64,000 nucleotides of DNA from Bacteroidota bacterium (GTDB taxonomy: Bacteria; Bacteroidota; Bacteroidia; Bacteroidales; ML635J-15), in NCBI GenBank assembly GCA_029558535.1, contig JAKQEK010000152.1, positions 1 to 64,000 on the forward strand, read 5' to 3'. The notes under the pieces were generated by a model. It did no database searches. It was not told where the DNA came from and worked only from the letters and a program-made list of their open reading frames with translations. The position numbers and the translations under genes were made by a program. How positions within the stretch are numbered: the stretch's first letter is position 1; each line of letters starts with the position of its first letter. Below, in pieces: positions 44,737-54,346 of the stretch.

Positions 44737-45415
44737 AATATCACTGGATTCTTTAGTTTCATATTACAGCAAGCTTTCGATAGATAACATATCTTCTAGC
44801 GGGCATAAAAACGCATGTGTAGATAATACTGTTTATGAAATCAACGATGGCGTTGAAGTAATAAAAATATTGGATAAAGATATTGACGTGGTGTTTGCTT
44901 TAGAAGAGGTGTTTTTTTCGCCAGGCTATTACGGGGCGTATAACAACGATTATCATAATAGCTTGCAATACCCTGAAGGTTATTTTGTCACAGGCGATAC
45001 TATAAGCCGTTTAAACGAGGTAACTGCCTATGACGGCAGCTTGGTTGCAGGGCTTAATTTCAATAATGAAGGCGGGTTTAGCGGGATATTGGATATACAT
45101 GAAGAATATGTCCGCTATGTGTTTAATGCAGGGCTCACAGGCAATTCTATAGTTGAAAATACTGGGGTCGAATATTTTGATTTTATTGATAGCGGCCTTT
45201 CTTTTTTAAAATATTACCCTCAAAACGAAGCAAGCGCAATGGGCAACATTTTTTTTCACAAGGAAGACAATGCTTTTTTTGAAATTTTTTCTCCTAAGCT
45301 TAATACCCCACCGTTTATAGACAGGGGGGGATACCTAAGCCCCTTATATTTACACGAGGCATTAACAGAAATAAATTCGCTAGATGATTTGCAATATTCA
45401 ATATTCAATATTTAA
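44726..45415 (+). CDS. Virion protein, unrecognised, 229 aa
   Basis: Starts at the overlapping ATG (MFHRISLDSLVSYYSKLS). Acidic and aromatic with many Asn, Tyr and Gly residues, predicted beta-rich, without a signal peptide. The 11-nt overlap with the previous gene suggests coupled translation and perhaps a complex between the two products. Function unknown. Confidence 0.55.
   Translation: MFHRISLDSLVSYYSKLSIDNISSSGHKNACVDNTVYEINDGVEVIKILDKDIDVVFALEEVFFSPGYYGAYNNDYHNSLQYPEGYFVTGDTISRLNEVTAYDGSLVAGLNFNNEGGFSGILDIHEEYVRYVFNAGLTGNSIVENTGVEYFDFIDSGLSFLKYYPQNEASAMGNIFFHKEDNAFFEIFSPKLNTPPFIDRGGYLSPLYLHEALTEINSLDDLQYSIFNI
45409..45415 (+). promoter_or_regulatory. TATTTAA box before the gene at 45431
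   Basis: TATTTAATATAAAAG overlaps the preceding stop codon and lies 15 nt before the ATG at 45431. It is a one-base variant of the late box. Confidence 0.25.
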
Positions 45416-45430
45416 TATAAAAGAAACTTT

Positions 45431-46321
45431 ATGAGCTTAGTCCCATATGGAAATATAATACCTGCCAACATAACTATAGAAGATATAGATTTGCAGTTTA
45501 TTTATCAAAAAGATTTAAATACCGAACCAGAAGCAATACAATCTTTAAATGCGCTTGATTTTATAAAAAAAACTTTTGATCCCATTAACGTAAATGAAAA
45601 TAACGCTGGAATATATCGTTTGGTTATCCCATCGTCTTTTTATGCAAACCGAGGTCTAGGATATTATTATTTTTATTTGAGGCCAAAAAAGATACGGGTT
45701 GTAATAAGGGATTGTGCATATCTGGAGGATGTTAATATAAAAGGGATCGTGTTTGATTTGAATGACATGGATGCTTTTTCTCGCAGCATTTTTCAAACGG
45801 ACAACAACCTAGTAGGTTATGTAGTGCAATATATCAACCAAGCTTCAACAGGAGATAGGCTAACTCCAAACCTATTCCGCATAGTGACTTCAAATTATAG
45901 GGCAGAGCCAGTTTCTACTTCTATGAACAACAACCAGTCACAAAATGGTATTCGATACAGGCTTAACCCAGATTCATCGTTAGTTTTTGTGACAGTTTCG
46001 CCTTCTACTCAAAGCGGGATATCGGACAGCGAAACGTTGTTTATAGGTACTCCTGCGCAAGAGGTGATAATCAGCAATACTAATTTTACCCCTAAGCTGA
46101 TCCCAATAGAGATAACCGACGTAGACGAAAAAAGCTTGTATTATGGGATTTTTGGCGATCAAACCTTTAATTATGAAAACGGGATTAGGACTTGGTTTGA
46201 TGAAAATGGGAATGTGTTTAAGCAAAAAGACGAATTCACTATTAAAGACGAATTTGGAAACCCGTTGAAAAAGGTATCAAAAGCTAGAAGCGAAATCGAC
46301 TTCAACGAAGAACTGGGATAA
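45431..46321 (+). CDS. Virion protein, unrecognised, 296 aa
   Basis: Starts MSLVPYGNIIPANITIEDID. The N-terminal part has YYYFYLRPKKIRVVIRDCAY, and the C-terminal third ends in a charged tail (TIKDEFGNPLKKVSKARSE) after IRTWFDENGNVFKQ. Its stop abuts the next ATG directly. Probably a baseplate or tail protein by context; no family is recognised. Confidence 0.58.
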   Translation: MSLVPYGNIIPANITIEDIDLQFIYQKDLNTEPEAIQSLNALDFIKKTFDPINVNENNAGIYRLVIPSSFYANRGLGYYYFYLRPKKIRVVIRDCAYLEDVNIKGIVFDLNDMDAFSRSIFQTDNNLVGYVVQYINQASTGDRLTPNLFRIVTSNYRAEPVSTSMNNNQSQNGIRYRLNPDSSLVFVTVSPSTQSGISDSETLFIGTPAQEVIISNTNFTPKLIPIEITDVDEKSLYYGIFGDQTFNYENGIRTWFDENGNVFKQKDEFTIKDEFGNPLKKVSKARSEIDFNEELG

Positions 46322-49300
46322 ATGGGAGAAAACGATTTTATAGAAAATAATAATATTTTTACGCTAGATGGGTTTGATGTTACTTCTAACCTTTCGCCTC
46401 CTTCTGACGTGTCTAGGGCATATCAATATGGCGACATAATTACGTTAGGAGCGTTGTCTGCGGAAGGCGTTAGCGAAGCTTCTTTGTTAAAGCCCAACAC
46501 ACAAAACATAGAAGCGCTGGATTTATCTAACCCTCGCTTGTATTTAAAATATTCTTCCTTTGTGGAATTGATAAGGGGGTCTTTAGAAAATATCATAGTA
46601 TCATATCCTAGTTCCTTGCGTATTTCTCCGGTGATAGTGGGGTATTCTTATGGGGATGTGAATGTTATAGACATTTCATATGATTCAATTGAAGATACGA
46701 CTTCTTTTTTCGTGTTGTCTAATTATTTGGATAATCCCGGAAATATTGTCTATGTTTCTGGCGTAAATAACATAAATCCTTATAAGGATATTACTTCTTC
46801 TTATTTCAATTACTTATTTGAATATCAAGATCAGTATTATGAAATAAGCCACCTGTTGCCTTCGTCCAAAGTTAAAAACGACAAGATAGGATTGACAGTG
46901 AGGGGCAGGCCATTTGCAAGCGCTTCACAAAAACAAATTAGCGGCCATATAACTCCATCGAAAGCCTATTTAACTGAATATCTGTCGCAGTTGTCTTATT
47001 TTGAAAGGTATCTGCTAAGGGCAAGTTTTGAAATAGTCGATACGGCGGAAGAAAGCGGAGGGATAGAATATGAATATAAAACTAGTTTTACGCTGCCTAA
47101 ATCAGATAAGTATAATTATGATTTTGAAAGCGAAAGGTATGAAAAGTTTTTAAGCGGATTGCTGCAAATAGCTTCCAAATATGATGACAAATATTTGAAT
47201 GTAACATCTCGAAGCCTGATACCTCAATCGTTTCAAGATATATCTATAACGTCTGGAAATTTCCCCACTTATGGAAAAGCAAACCAGTTGTTAAACGTAA
47301 TGTCGTCTTATTTTGATTGCATGTATGGCAATATAAATGCATTGAGATATTATGATCAGGTGAATTTGCGCAATGATAGTTTTGACGACAAAAACAGGGT
47401 TGTCCGCTTATCAGAGACGTTAGGGTTAAAAATAATAAACAACGGGGGCGATCAGGAAGGCTGGCTGGGAGGGCTGAAGCCGTTTGTAAAAAACGTACCT
47501 TTTTTGTTGAATTCAAAAGGGGCTCGCAAATCAATATCCACAACGTTAAATTACTTAAACATACCGGACAGCCTTATAGAGTTTAATGAAAAAATATACA
47601 AAGCGAAAAAATTAAATTACGAAGCATTATCGCATTATTATGACGTTATAGGCGGGCTTTCTTTATCTGGCGTGCCCATCAAACAAAGCGGCGCCCCTGA
47701 TTTGTCAAAAAATGTAAATGTTTTTCATTCTAAAGGGTATTTTAGCTCTTTAAAAAATTTGCTGCCTGATATTGAGGATAATTTCATCTCAATGGTTGTT
47801 GACAGGCAATACTCCGAAATATTGGCTGACATTAGTTTTAACTTGAGCGGAGATACGCTGGCATTTTCGTTGCATAATTTAGACTGGTCGGCACTCGCTT
47901 GTTATTCATATACTGGCGGCACAATAAACAGCCCATTGCCGGAAATATTTTATGACAACTGTGATTGTGCTATACCATTAAACGACCTTTCTTTGCAAGC
48001 ATGTATGTCTCCGGTGAACCCTTATGATTCATATTGCCCTCCGTTGATTGTTGACGTAGTTCCAAATTGTGTTGCAATCCTGTTAAGCGGCACAACGTTG
48101 TCTGGGGATACAGCTTGCCATTTTAATTTGTCGTTTTATTCTCAAGGTGGGGTTCAAGACAAGGTTGAACCTGTTGTCCCTTCCCCGACTAATTATATTT
48201 CGTTTCCTTATGTTATAGAATCGACATCATGCAATACCGCAGACAACGAAGAGCTTTTGTTAGAACATCAAGTAATTTGTGCGCACTATTATAATAATAG
48301 TTTTGCTTTGATGTCTGCTGGCGGATATGTGTCGATGATAAGGCTATATGATACGATCAGCGGCTTGCCCTTAGATTTAAATTTAACTCCGTCTACAACT
48401 CCATATCTCTCCGGGTGCGCGGGCACAGTACTTGAAACAGGCCTTATATTTCCAACTGGCACCACTCAAACAGAACTTGGGATCTGGGCGGACAACCTTA
48501 AAATAGTAATAGAAAATGCGATATGCGTGGAGTATGGGGGCCTGCCATTGCCTCCATTGAACAATGTGACTTATTTTATGTCAGTCGATGCGTTTGCAGA
48601 CGGCTCGTTTAACATTGCATTCAATAACAAGAATGGGCCTGTATCGCCAGAGTATAATATTGGGATAAATAAAAACAACCCTAGCTTTTCATTCTTTGAC
48701 GGTGCTTCCTTTTATAATAGCAATTCGTATTTTTTGTCTTTTGAAAATTTGGGCATTTCTTACACCGGGGATACTGTCTGTGGCAGCTTGTTTATAAACA
48801 AAGAAGTTTCTGAAGCAGGTCTGGCAGCAGTTGTTGAAGCTAATTACGGAGAAATTTCTTTTAATGTCTCTTCGCCAGTTATAGATACTATTGACAACGG
48901 TAGCGTATTAAGCAGTGTTTGTTTAGTAGGAGGCAGCTTGACTGGCGATACTTTCAGCTACGGGGCTTATTTAGATATAAATGTTTACGGCGGGATCCCC
49001 CCATATTCTTTCACTGGGATAACTCAAGGAGAGTTTTTAATGTCAGGGGAGACTTATTCGTTTTATGTGGGGGATAGTGCATGCAATATCTTGCATGTGA
49101 CTGGCGATGTGATATGCAACGAAGATTTGTGCTTGGGGAACCAAGTTTCTGCTAAAACAACACAAGTGGTGGAAATAGTAGAAATAGAAACTGAAGTATC
49201 TTGCCCTGCAATTGAAATCACACATACTATGTCTTTAGCAGGCAATGGCAACGAAGTGGGGGAGATGACGACGTATGGGTATGATTTGGTTTTCAACAAT

Positions 49301-50212
49301 TTCGAAGAATTGTCCAGCCCGTATTATGAAATAGACATAGAAGCAGAATCAAACCTGTTTAGTTTTACTGGCAATACTGAAAGTTTTTCCGAAAGCGTTT
49401 CATTTGTGATAAGCTCTTTAAGTGTTAGTTTGACTGCTTATATACGCTTATATGATGGAGGGTGCATATATGAGCAAGAGGTAGAAATATTTACGCTAGA
49501 GTATGGCCTGGTAGAAGAAGATACCTCTAACGATACGCTTTTAGCCCCTTCCTATATTGAAATAACAGAACAGGAAGTAATGGTGGATAAGATCGTATAT
49601 GAAGTAACGCCTAATACCCCTGTTTTAAGCGCAGCATATGCTTGCAATGAAGACGGCGTTGCTGTGTTAAGCGTAGGTGTATCAGGCGGTACAGCCCCTT
49701 ATGTGTTTTATGGGGGGTCTGACGGGCAAATTGTAGCTGACGGCACAATCATTTCTATATATGCAGAAGATGCGAATGGCTGTGTTTCTAACGCAGTTGA
49801 ATTGGATATAAATTGTGAGCCCTCGCCTATAGATTGCAATGCTGTTAATTTGGATGCAAGCTTGGAAACAACTAGCATTGACAGCATCAATGAAACCGCA
49901 ACGTTGACATTCACTTATAATATAACTGGCCTGGCTTTCGACGAATCTGTTGAAGAGGTCAACTTAGTAGCAAGCGGAGTTGGCGCTACGAATAGTTATA
50001 TATTAGGGTCGCCTGTAATGAAGTCTTTTAGCGGGGCATTCGGGGCAACTCAAATATACCTAGATTTCACCCCATCCGTTTTGATGGCGGGCACATATAA
50101 ATTTATAATTGTCATAAAGACTGAAAACTGTACCTATACCGACATTTTTGAGATGTCTGTCGATGCATCTATATTGTCTGACGTAGATAACTATACCAAT
50201 ATATTAGAATAA
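46322..50212 (+). CDS. Giant virion protein with SprB-like repeats
   Basis: A 1296-residue protein. Around residues 380-430 the segment GLKPFVKNVPFLLNSKGARKSI followed by TLNYLNIPDSLIEF resembles a motif of P2 gpI-type and related tail proteins (‘LPYLLKSKGTRKSIE-L-GIP’), suggesting a baseplate role for the first half. The second half is Cys-rich and built of Ig-like modules. Two match the SprB repeat pattern of Flavobacterium surface adhesins: residues about 863-931 (CLVGGSL then YGGIPPYSFTG), and about 1105-1165 (ACNEDGVAVLSVGVSGGTAP then EDANGCVSN). Such modules usually sit outside the cell on host adhesins. This may be a long baseplate appendage that binds the host surface. Confidence 0.65.
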   Translation: MGENDFIENNNIFTLDGFDVTSNLSPPSDVSRAYQYGDIITLGALSAEGVSEASLLKPNTQNIEALDLSNPRLYLKYSSFVELIRGSLENIIVSYPSSLRISPVIVGYSYGDVNVIDISYDSIEDTTSFFVLSNYLDNPGNIVYVSGVNNINPYKDITSSYFNYLFEYQDQYYEISHLLPSSKVKNDKIGLTVRGRPFASASQKQISGHITPSKAYLTEYLSQLSYFERYLLRASFEIVDTAEESGGIEYEYKTSFTLPKSDKYNYDFESERYEKFLSGLLQIASKYDDKYLNVTSRSLIPQSFQDISITSGNFPTYGKANQLLNVMSSYFDCMYGNINALRYYDQVNLRNDSFDDKNRVVRLSETLGLKIINNGGDQEGWLGGLKPFVKNVPFLLNSKGARKSISTTLNYLNIPDSLIEFNEKIYKAKKLNYEALSHYYDVIGGLSLSGVPIKQSGAPDLSKNVNVFHSKGYFSSLKNLLPDIEDNFISMVVDRQYSEILADISFNLSGDTLAFSLHNLDWSALACYSYTGGTINSPLPEIFYDNCDCAIPLNDLSLQACMSPVNPYDSYCPPLIVDVVPNCVAILLSGTTLSGDTACHFNLSFYSQGGVQDKVEPVVPSPTNYISFPYVIESTSCNTADNEELLLEHQVICAHYYNNSFALMSAGGYVSMIRLYDTISGLPLDLNLTPSTTPYLSGCAGTVLETGLIFPTGTTQTELGIWADNLKIVIENAICVEYGGLPLPPLNNVTYFMSVDAFADGSFNIAFNNKNGPVSPEYNIGINKNNPSFSFFDGASFYNSNSYFLSFENLGISYTGDTVCGSLFINKEVSEAGLAAVVEANYGEISFNVSSPVIDTIDNGSVLSSVCLVGGSLTGDTFSYGAYLDINVYGGIPPYSFTGITQGEFLMSGETYSFYVGDSACNILHVTGDVICNEDLCLGNQVSAKTTQVVEIVEIETEVSCPAIEITHTMSLAGNGNEVGEMTTYGYDLVFNNFEELSSPYYEIDIEAESNLFSFTGNTESFSESVSFVISSLSVSLTAYIRLYDGGCIYEQEVEIFTLEYGLVEEDTSNDTLLAPSYIEITEQEVMVDKIVYEVTPNTPVLSAAYACNEDGVAVLSVGVSGGTAPYVFYGGSDGQIVADGTIISIYAEDANGCVSNAVELDINCEPSPIDCNAVNLDASLETTSIDSINETATLTFTYNITGLAFDESVEEVNLVASGVGATNSYILGSPVMKSFSGAFGATQIYLDFTPSVLMAGTYKFIIVIKTENCTYTDIFEMSVDASILSDVDNYTNILE

Positions 50213-50213
50213 A

Positions 50214-52229
50214 ATGTTTATAGAAGGATGTACTAACATATTGTCAGCAAACTACAACCCTAATGCACAGATAAATGACGGGTCTTGCATTTTTATTTCG
50301 GGGTGTACTATGCCTTTTGCAGATAATTATAATCCTTTAGCTGTAGTGGATGACGGGGCATGCTTATGCAGTTCTTATAACCTTTTGTTAGATTTTAGCG
50401 GATCGACGGACGGGCACGAAATCATTTTTACTAATAGTGGAGATACTTGCGTCGTTACTTTGTCATTCGATTATATCTTGAAAACGACGTGCGAAGATAT
50501 ATTAGGGGTATATGCAGAAGAAGATGAAGCCTTGACTGATATTTTAAATAGGCTTTCTTTGGAATTTAAACTGTATGAAAATAACGAAGGCACGTATTCA
50601 GAATTTTTTGCTAAAAATATATGGAGCTTTGATTTTGCTGTCCAGCCTTATGATTTGTCATTGGATGGAGATATAAATTTTTGCGAAGCTTTTTTTGACA
50701 TACTTAGGGCTGAAAACAATATATCCTGCAATGAAGAAATAGAACAGCATTTCAATTTATCTAGGAAAAAAGCAGAAATAGTATTGGTTGGCATCGAAAA
50801 CAAACATTTGCTGTATACGTTGCAGTTTAAAAATTTTAAGATGCCTCATTGTATCGTAATTGATAACGTAAAACTAACTAAGTTTTGTACGTCGCAGGTA
50901 GAAGAGTGCGTTTTAATACCTAAAGAATTTGGCTTTGATCTGGAAGAAGAAACCGATAACAAAAAAGCTTCTTGTGAAAGCAACGAATTATTGTTAAACA
51001 GCAAAAATATTACTTTAAGGGTAAACCCTTATAATTACATCGACAATGATATCATATCATATTTCAACAATTATGGATATTTTTTAAAAGAACAAAAACT
51101 CTCTAAAATATCTTTAAACAGGATAGAAAACGAATATATAGACGTAAGGAGCAGGCAAAAATCTTCCGGGCATGTTTACCACGATTTCATATACCAAAAT
51201 TATTTGGATAGCATGGGCGCTTGCGGCTTGAAGTCTAAAGAACTAGGATATAGTTATGCGGAGGATATTAATAACTTGATTCCGCCTTATTGGCAATCCT
51301 ATGTCGAACAGTTGATCCCGGCAACGACAATATGGAATAATGGTACTTATTTTTATTCAAATTTATCAATACACCGGAATAAGCACAAGTATAAAAATTA
51401 TACTTTAGACAATGGGTGCGATGCGCAAGCAGAACTTGGCTTTGAAATAATAACAGACAGCCTTTGTATAAAGAATTTAAGCTATAAATCAAGGTTTGAG
51501 CAGGTTGCTATACTGAATAATATTTGCAGCGAATGCGGTTCTAGCGGGATTACATATTCCTATTTTGACGATGGCAACAACGAATCGGGCAGGCTGATAC
51601 AGTATTCTGGCGACAATATGACTGGGATAATCGAAACAGTTAATTTTAATACAGTAACAGAAGTAGATTGTTCTGAGATAGGCGATTGCATTATTGGGGT
51701 TGTAATTGGAGACATAAGCAACAGCGAGACTACAGTTACATTGCCTTTTTCTACAGTAGGGGTATCTTCATTATCTGAGATTTCGATATATGTAGACGAT
51801 GTGAAACAAATGGAAGCATATATATCTTTTGATGAAGAGACAGGAGATGGCGTATTTATCAAAGATATCGGCTTTGGCTTGCATGAGATATTGATAAACG
51901 TTTCAAAACAGTGCGGCGCATCAAACGATATTATACAATATGAGCTATGCGGCGGATATTTCACCAATTTGCCAATGGAGGTAGTTTTTGATGGAAATGC
52001 TAACGCAACCGGCACTATAATGGGAGAAATATACGGGATACCTACATCCGAAGGGATAAGCGCGCTGATTTTGACTATCAACAACAAGCCCGCAAGCATA
52101 ACCAGCTTTGACGGAACCGCTTTCACAGCCGATTTTACCTTACCTTGGGGGGAAGGGGCTAACAATGTAGTGCTTACAGCCGAAACGAACTGCGGGCTTG
52201 CTACTTTAGAAGGTACCATAACAACTTAA
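50214..52229 (+). CDS. Virion protein with NYNPxA-DDGSC repeats, 671 aa
   Basis: The first 52 residues hold two copies of a module common in secreted Bacteroidota proteins: GCTNILSANYNPNAQINDGS then GCTMPFADNYNPLAVVDDGA, each closed by Cys. The repeats probably form small disulphide- or metal-stabilised units. The rest is mixed alpha-beta, Cys-containing and unassigned, ending in Ig-like beta sequence (ITTINNKPASITSFDG-like, then NVVLTAETNCGLATL). It starts 1 nt after the previous gene, with which it shares Cys-rich surface-type modules. No signal peptide is present, so it is probably assembled into the virion. Confidence 0.62.
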   Translation: MFIEGCTNILSANYNPNAQINDGSCIFISGCTMPFADNYNPLAVVDDGACLCSSYNLLLDFSGSTDGHEIIFTNSGDTCVVTLSFDYILKTTCEDILGVYAEEDEALTDILNRLSLEFKLYENNEGTYSEFFAKNIWSFDFAVQPYDLSLDGDINFCEAFFDILRAENNISCNEEIEQHFNLSRKKAEIVLVGIENKHLLYTLQFKNFKMPHCIVIDNVKLTKFCTSQVEECVLIPKEFGFDLEEETDNKKASCESNELLLNSKNITLRVNPYNYIDNDIISYFNNYGYFLKEQKLSKISLNRIENEYIDVRSRQKSSGHVYHDFIYQNYLDSMGACGLKSKELGYSYAEDINNLIPPYWQSYVEQLIPATTIWNNGTYFYSNLSIHRNKHKYKNYTLDNGCDAQAELGFEIITDSLCIKNLSYKSRFEQVAILNNICSECGSSGITYSYFDDGNNESGRLIQYSGDNMTGIIETVNFNTVTEVDCSEIGDCIIGVVIGDISNSETTVTLPFSTVGVSSLSEISIYVDDVKQMEAYISFDEETGDGVFIKDIGFGLHEILINVSKQCGASNDIIQYELCGGYFTNLPMEVVFDGNANATGTIMGEIYGIPTSEGISALILTINNKPASITSFDGTAFTADFTLPWGEGANNVVLTAETNCGLATLEGTITT

Positions 52230-52240
52230 AAAATAAACTA

Positions 52241-54346
52241 ATGAGCTACATAATAGAAAAAACTTCTCCGCTTTTTTTGACCAAGATAACAGAGGCAGGC
52301 AGAAAAGCAATTGCAACAGGAAAATTTAACGTAAAATATTTCGGCGTCGGCGATTCTGAAGTAGATTATAGCGCTGTCAGCAAAATAAATTTGAAAATTT
52401 TAAAACCTAAAGACAGTCAGCCTGATATAAAGACTTTTATTCAAAAGGGGCTTCAATGTGAAAGCCTGTCGGCAGTTGATCCAGAAGATGTCAACATAGT
52501 CAGAGGCAGGCTTAGGAACCAAGCCAAAGAGCGAGGCTTCTTTAACGGGCACCATATAGATTTGATGGAATTGAAGGCAACTCCAGATTTCATAAAGTTT
52601 TCAGGGACGACATTATTAAGCAAATTCGATGGCACTAAAACATGGGACATAAGCGGAGACATAAGTGGAGAAGATTTTCTGTTGTTGGAAGATGGAGATA
52701 TTGTGTTGTTTAAAATAAACAATAGCTATATAGATGAAGTAGACAGTGCTGTGTCTACTGAAAACCCAGTTCCTTTTGTCTTTTTTTCTATTACAAAACA
52801 AGGTGCGCTTCCAGAAATCCTAATGGACAGGTTCCTGCCGTTTTATTCTTATTTGCCTGCCAGCAGCGGCGTTACAATCCCATTTTATGTTTTTCCGAAA
52901 AAAGAATCGTTTTTAAATTTCTATTCTCCTAGCGGACAGACTATAAGCTGGAATTCGGAGACATTAGAATTTTATGAACAATGCTTTGATAATGATGTAA
53001 ATATATGGAACATGAATATCCCCCATTGTAATACGGTGGCTGGGACAACGGGGTGCACCAGCGATTATGAAAATTACGGCAGCTACAGCTATGTGGGCAC
53101 GATGCAGTATTTGGGTTATTGCGAGCCCTGTTTGACAGATGCTTTAGAAGAGGATTGTGGGGATAGCCTATCAAATCATTATTATGATGCTAAAGATAAA
53201 GTGGCAATCTTACACTTCTCTAACTATAACACGAGAAACCAATATGGAGAGTATTTGTATGTTGACAATACTGAGGGAAAAACAGTGTTGAAGTTAGATT
53301 TGCCAAGCTTAATGTGGCATGGCAGGTGGTTTAATGGGTCAGCTTTAGGCGATAAGATGGGGATGCGCTTTATCAGCCAAGGGGATGTAAAATATGTTGA
53401 CGCTTTAAACGAAAACATAAAGTATATAGAATTAACGGAAGACCCTCAGTTCATTAGCCCGGATAGGGATCCTGTGGTAGTGGGTAAAATATATACAGAA
53501 TTAAAAATAATTGTAGTAGAACACCCTGAACTGATTGCTGCTATGTCTTATAAGTCGAACAGGAATTGGACTTTGCCAAGCTTGAAGGGGAAAATGATCT
53601 CTCCATTGGGCGGGATCAACAACGGCGTTTTAAAACGCAACAAGCGATTATATATGACATACCTGCTAAAAGCAGGCAATGGCATAACCAATACGTTGCC
53701 GCAGCAACGGTATATGGTATTTGACAACACCAGCAACATAGACAGGGATATCGAGTTTCAGGTAGAGGATGTTGGCCTGTTGCCATATATGCGCCAAGTA
53801 GAAGCAAGTTCATATGATGGGATGGGCTTTTATGCTCACAAATTTGTGATTTTGTATCAAATAACAGAAATTGGGGAAAGCCCCGTTGCTGCTAATTGGG
53901 AGCAAGTCAATTTTACTAATAACGTATTGACTTCTTTGCCGAATTATACTATAAATCCAATACAATTAGAGAATCAGATACCATCTGAAAATAATTTTAT
54001 TTTGTCTAAATACAGGATAGAAAATTACTCTGAGGGGGTTTATTCAAATGATTTGCTTTGCCTGGGGTGTGGGCAGTCTAACCTCACGATGGGAGACGAA
54101 AGATTTTTCTTTGGGAATATTCAAGCTTATATCGGAGCCGATGTTTATAAGTGGATAATAAACATATTATTGGATAACTCATATGTAAAAACTGAAAATG
54201 ATACTTATGAAAGCGGAGACTTTTATTTTTCCGAACTAGGTTTTTATAACGAGGACAAAGAATTAGTTGTTATTTCTAAACTGTCTCGCCCCATCCGTTT
54301 AAGGAATGGGGCAAAGACAGAAATAGAAATAAGCTTAGACTTTTAG
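52241..54346 (+). CDS. Tail-collar / fibre-like virion protein, 701 aa
   Basis: The N-terminus (TKITEAGRKAIATGKFNVKYFGVGDSEVDY) matches the start of phage tail-collar fibre proteins, which read ‘LT-AG-A-A-G-I-ITGVAVGDG’. The last 50 residues (FYFSELGFYNEDKELVVISKLSRPI, then KTEIEISLDF) fit the end of the same family, ‘EIGLYDEDG-LVAIGK-P-I-K--GTELEI-LDF’. The middle 550 residues are a large insertion, with a Cys-rich patch (CTSDYENYGS to CEPCLTDALEEDCG) and beta-rich sequence. It closes the long late block and converges on the tail-fibre gene at 54343 with a 4-nt overlap. A role linking baseplate and fibre is likely. Confidence 0.68.
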   Translation: MSYIIEKTSPLFLTKITEAGRKAIATGKFNVKYFGVGDSEVDYSAVSKINLKILKPKDSQPDIKTFIQKGLQCESLSAVDPEDVNIVRGRLRNQAKERGFFNGHHIDLMELKATPDFIKFSGTTLLSKFDGTKTWDISGDISGEDFLLLEDGDIVLFKINNSYIDEVDSAVSTENPVPFVFFSITKQGALPEILMDRFLPFYSYLPASSGVTIPFYVFPKKESFLNFYSPSGQTISWNSETLEFYEQCFDNDVNIWNMNIPHCNTVAGTTGCTSDYENYGSYSYVGTMQYLGYCEPCLTDALEEDCGDSLSNHYYDAKDKVAILHFSNYNTRNQYGEYLYVDNTEGKTVLKLDLPSLMWHGRWFNGSALGDKMGMRFISQGDVKYVDALNENIKYIELTEDPQFISPDRDPVVVGKIYTELKIIVVEHPELIAAMSYKSNRNWTLPSLKGKMISPLGGINNGVLKRNKRLYMTYLLKAGNGITNTLPQQRYMVFDNTSNIDRDIEFQVEDVGLLPYMRQVEASSYDGMGFYAHKFVILYQITEIGESPVAANWEQVNFTNNVLTSLPNYTINPIQLENQIPSENNFILSKYRIENYSEGVYSNDLLCLGCGQSNLTMGDERFFFGNIQAYIGADVYKWIINILLDNSYVKTENDTYESGDFYFSELGFYNEDKELVVISKLSRPIRLRNGAKTEIEISLDF

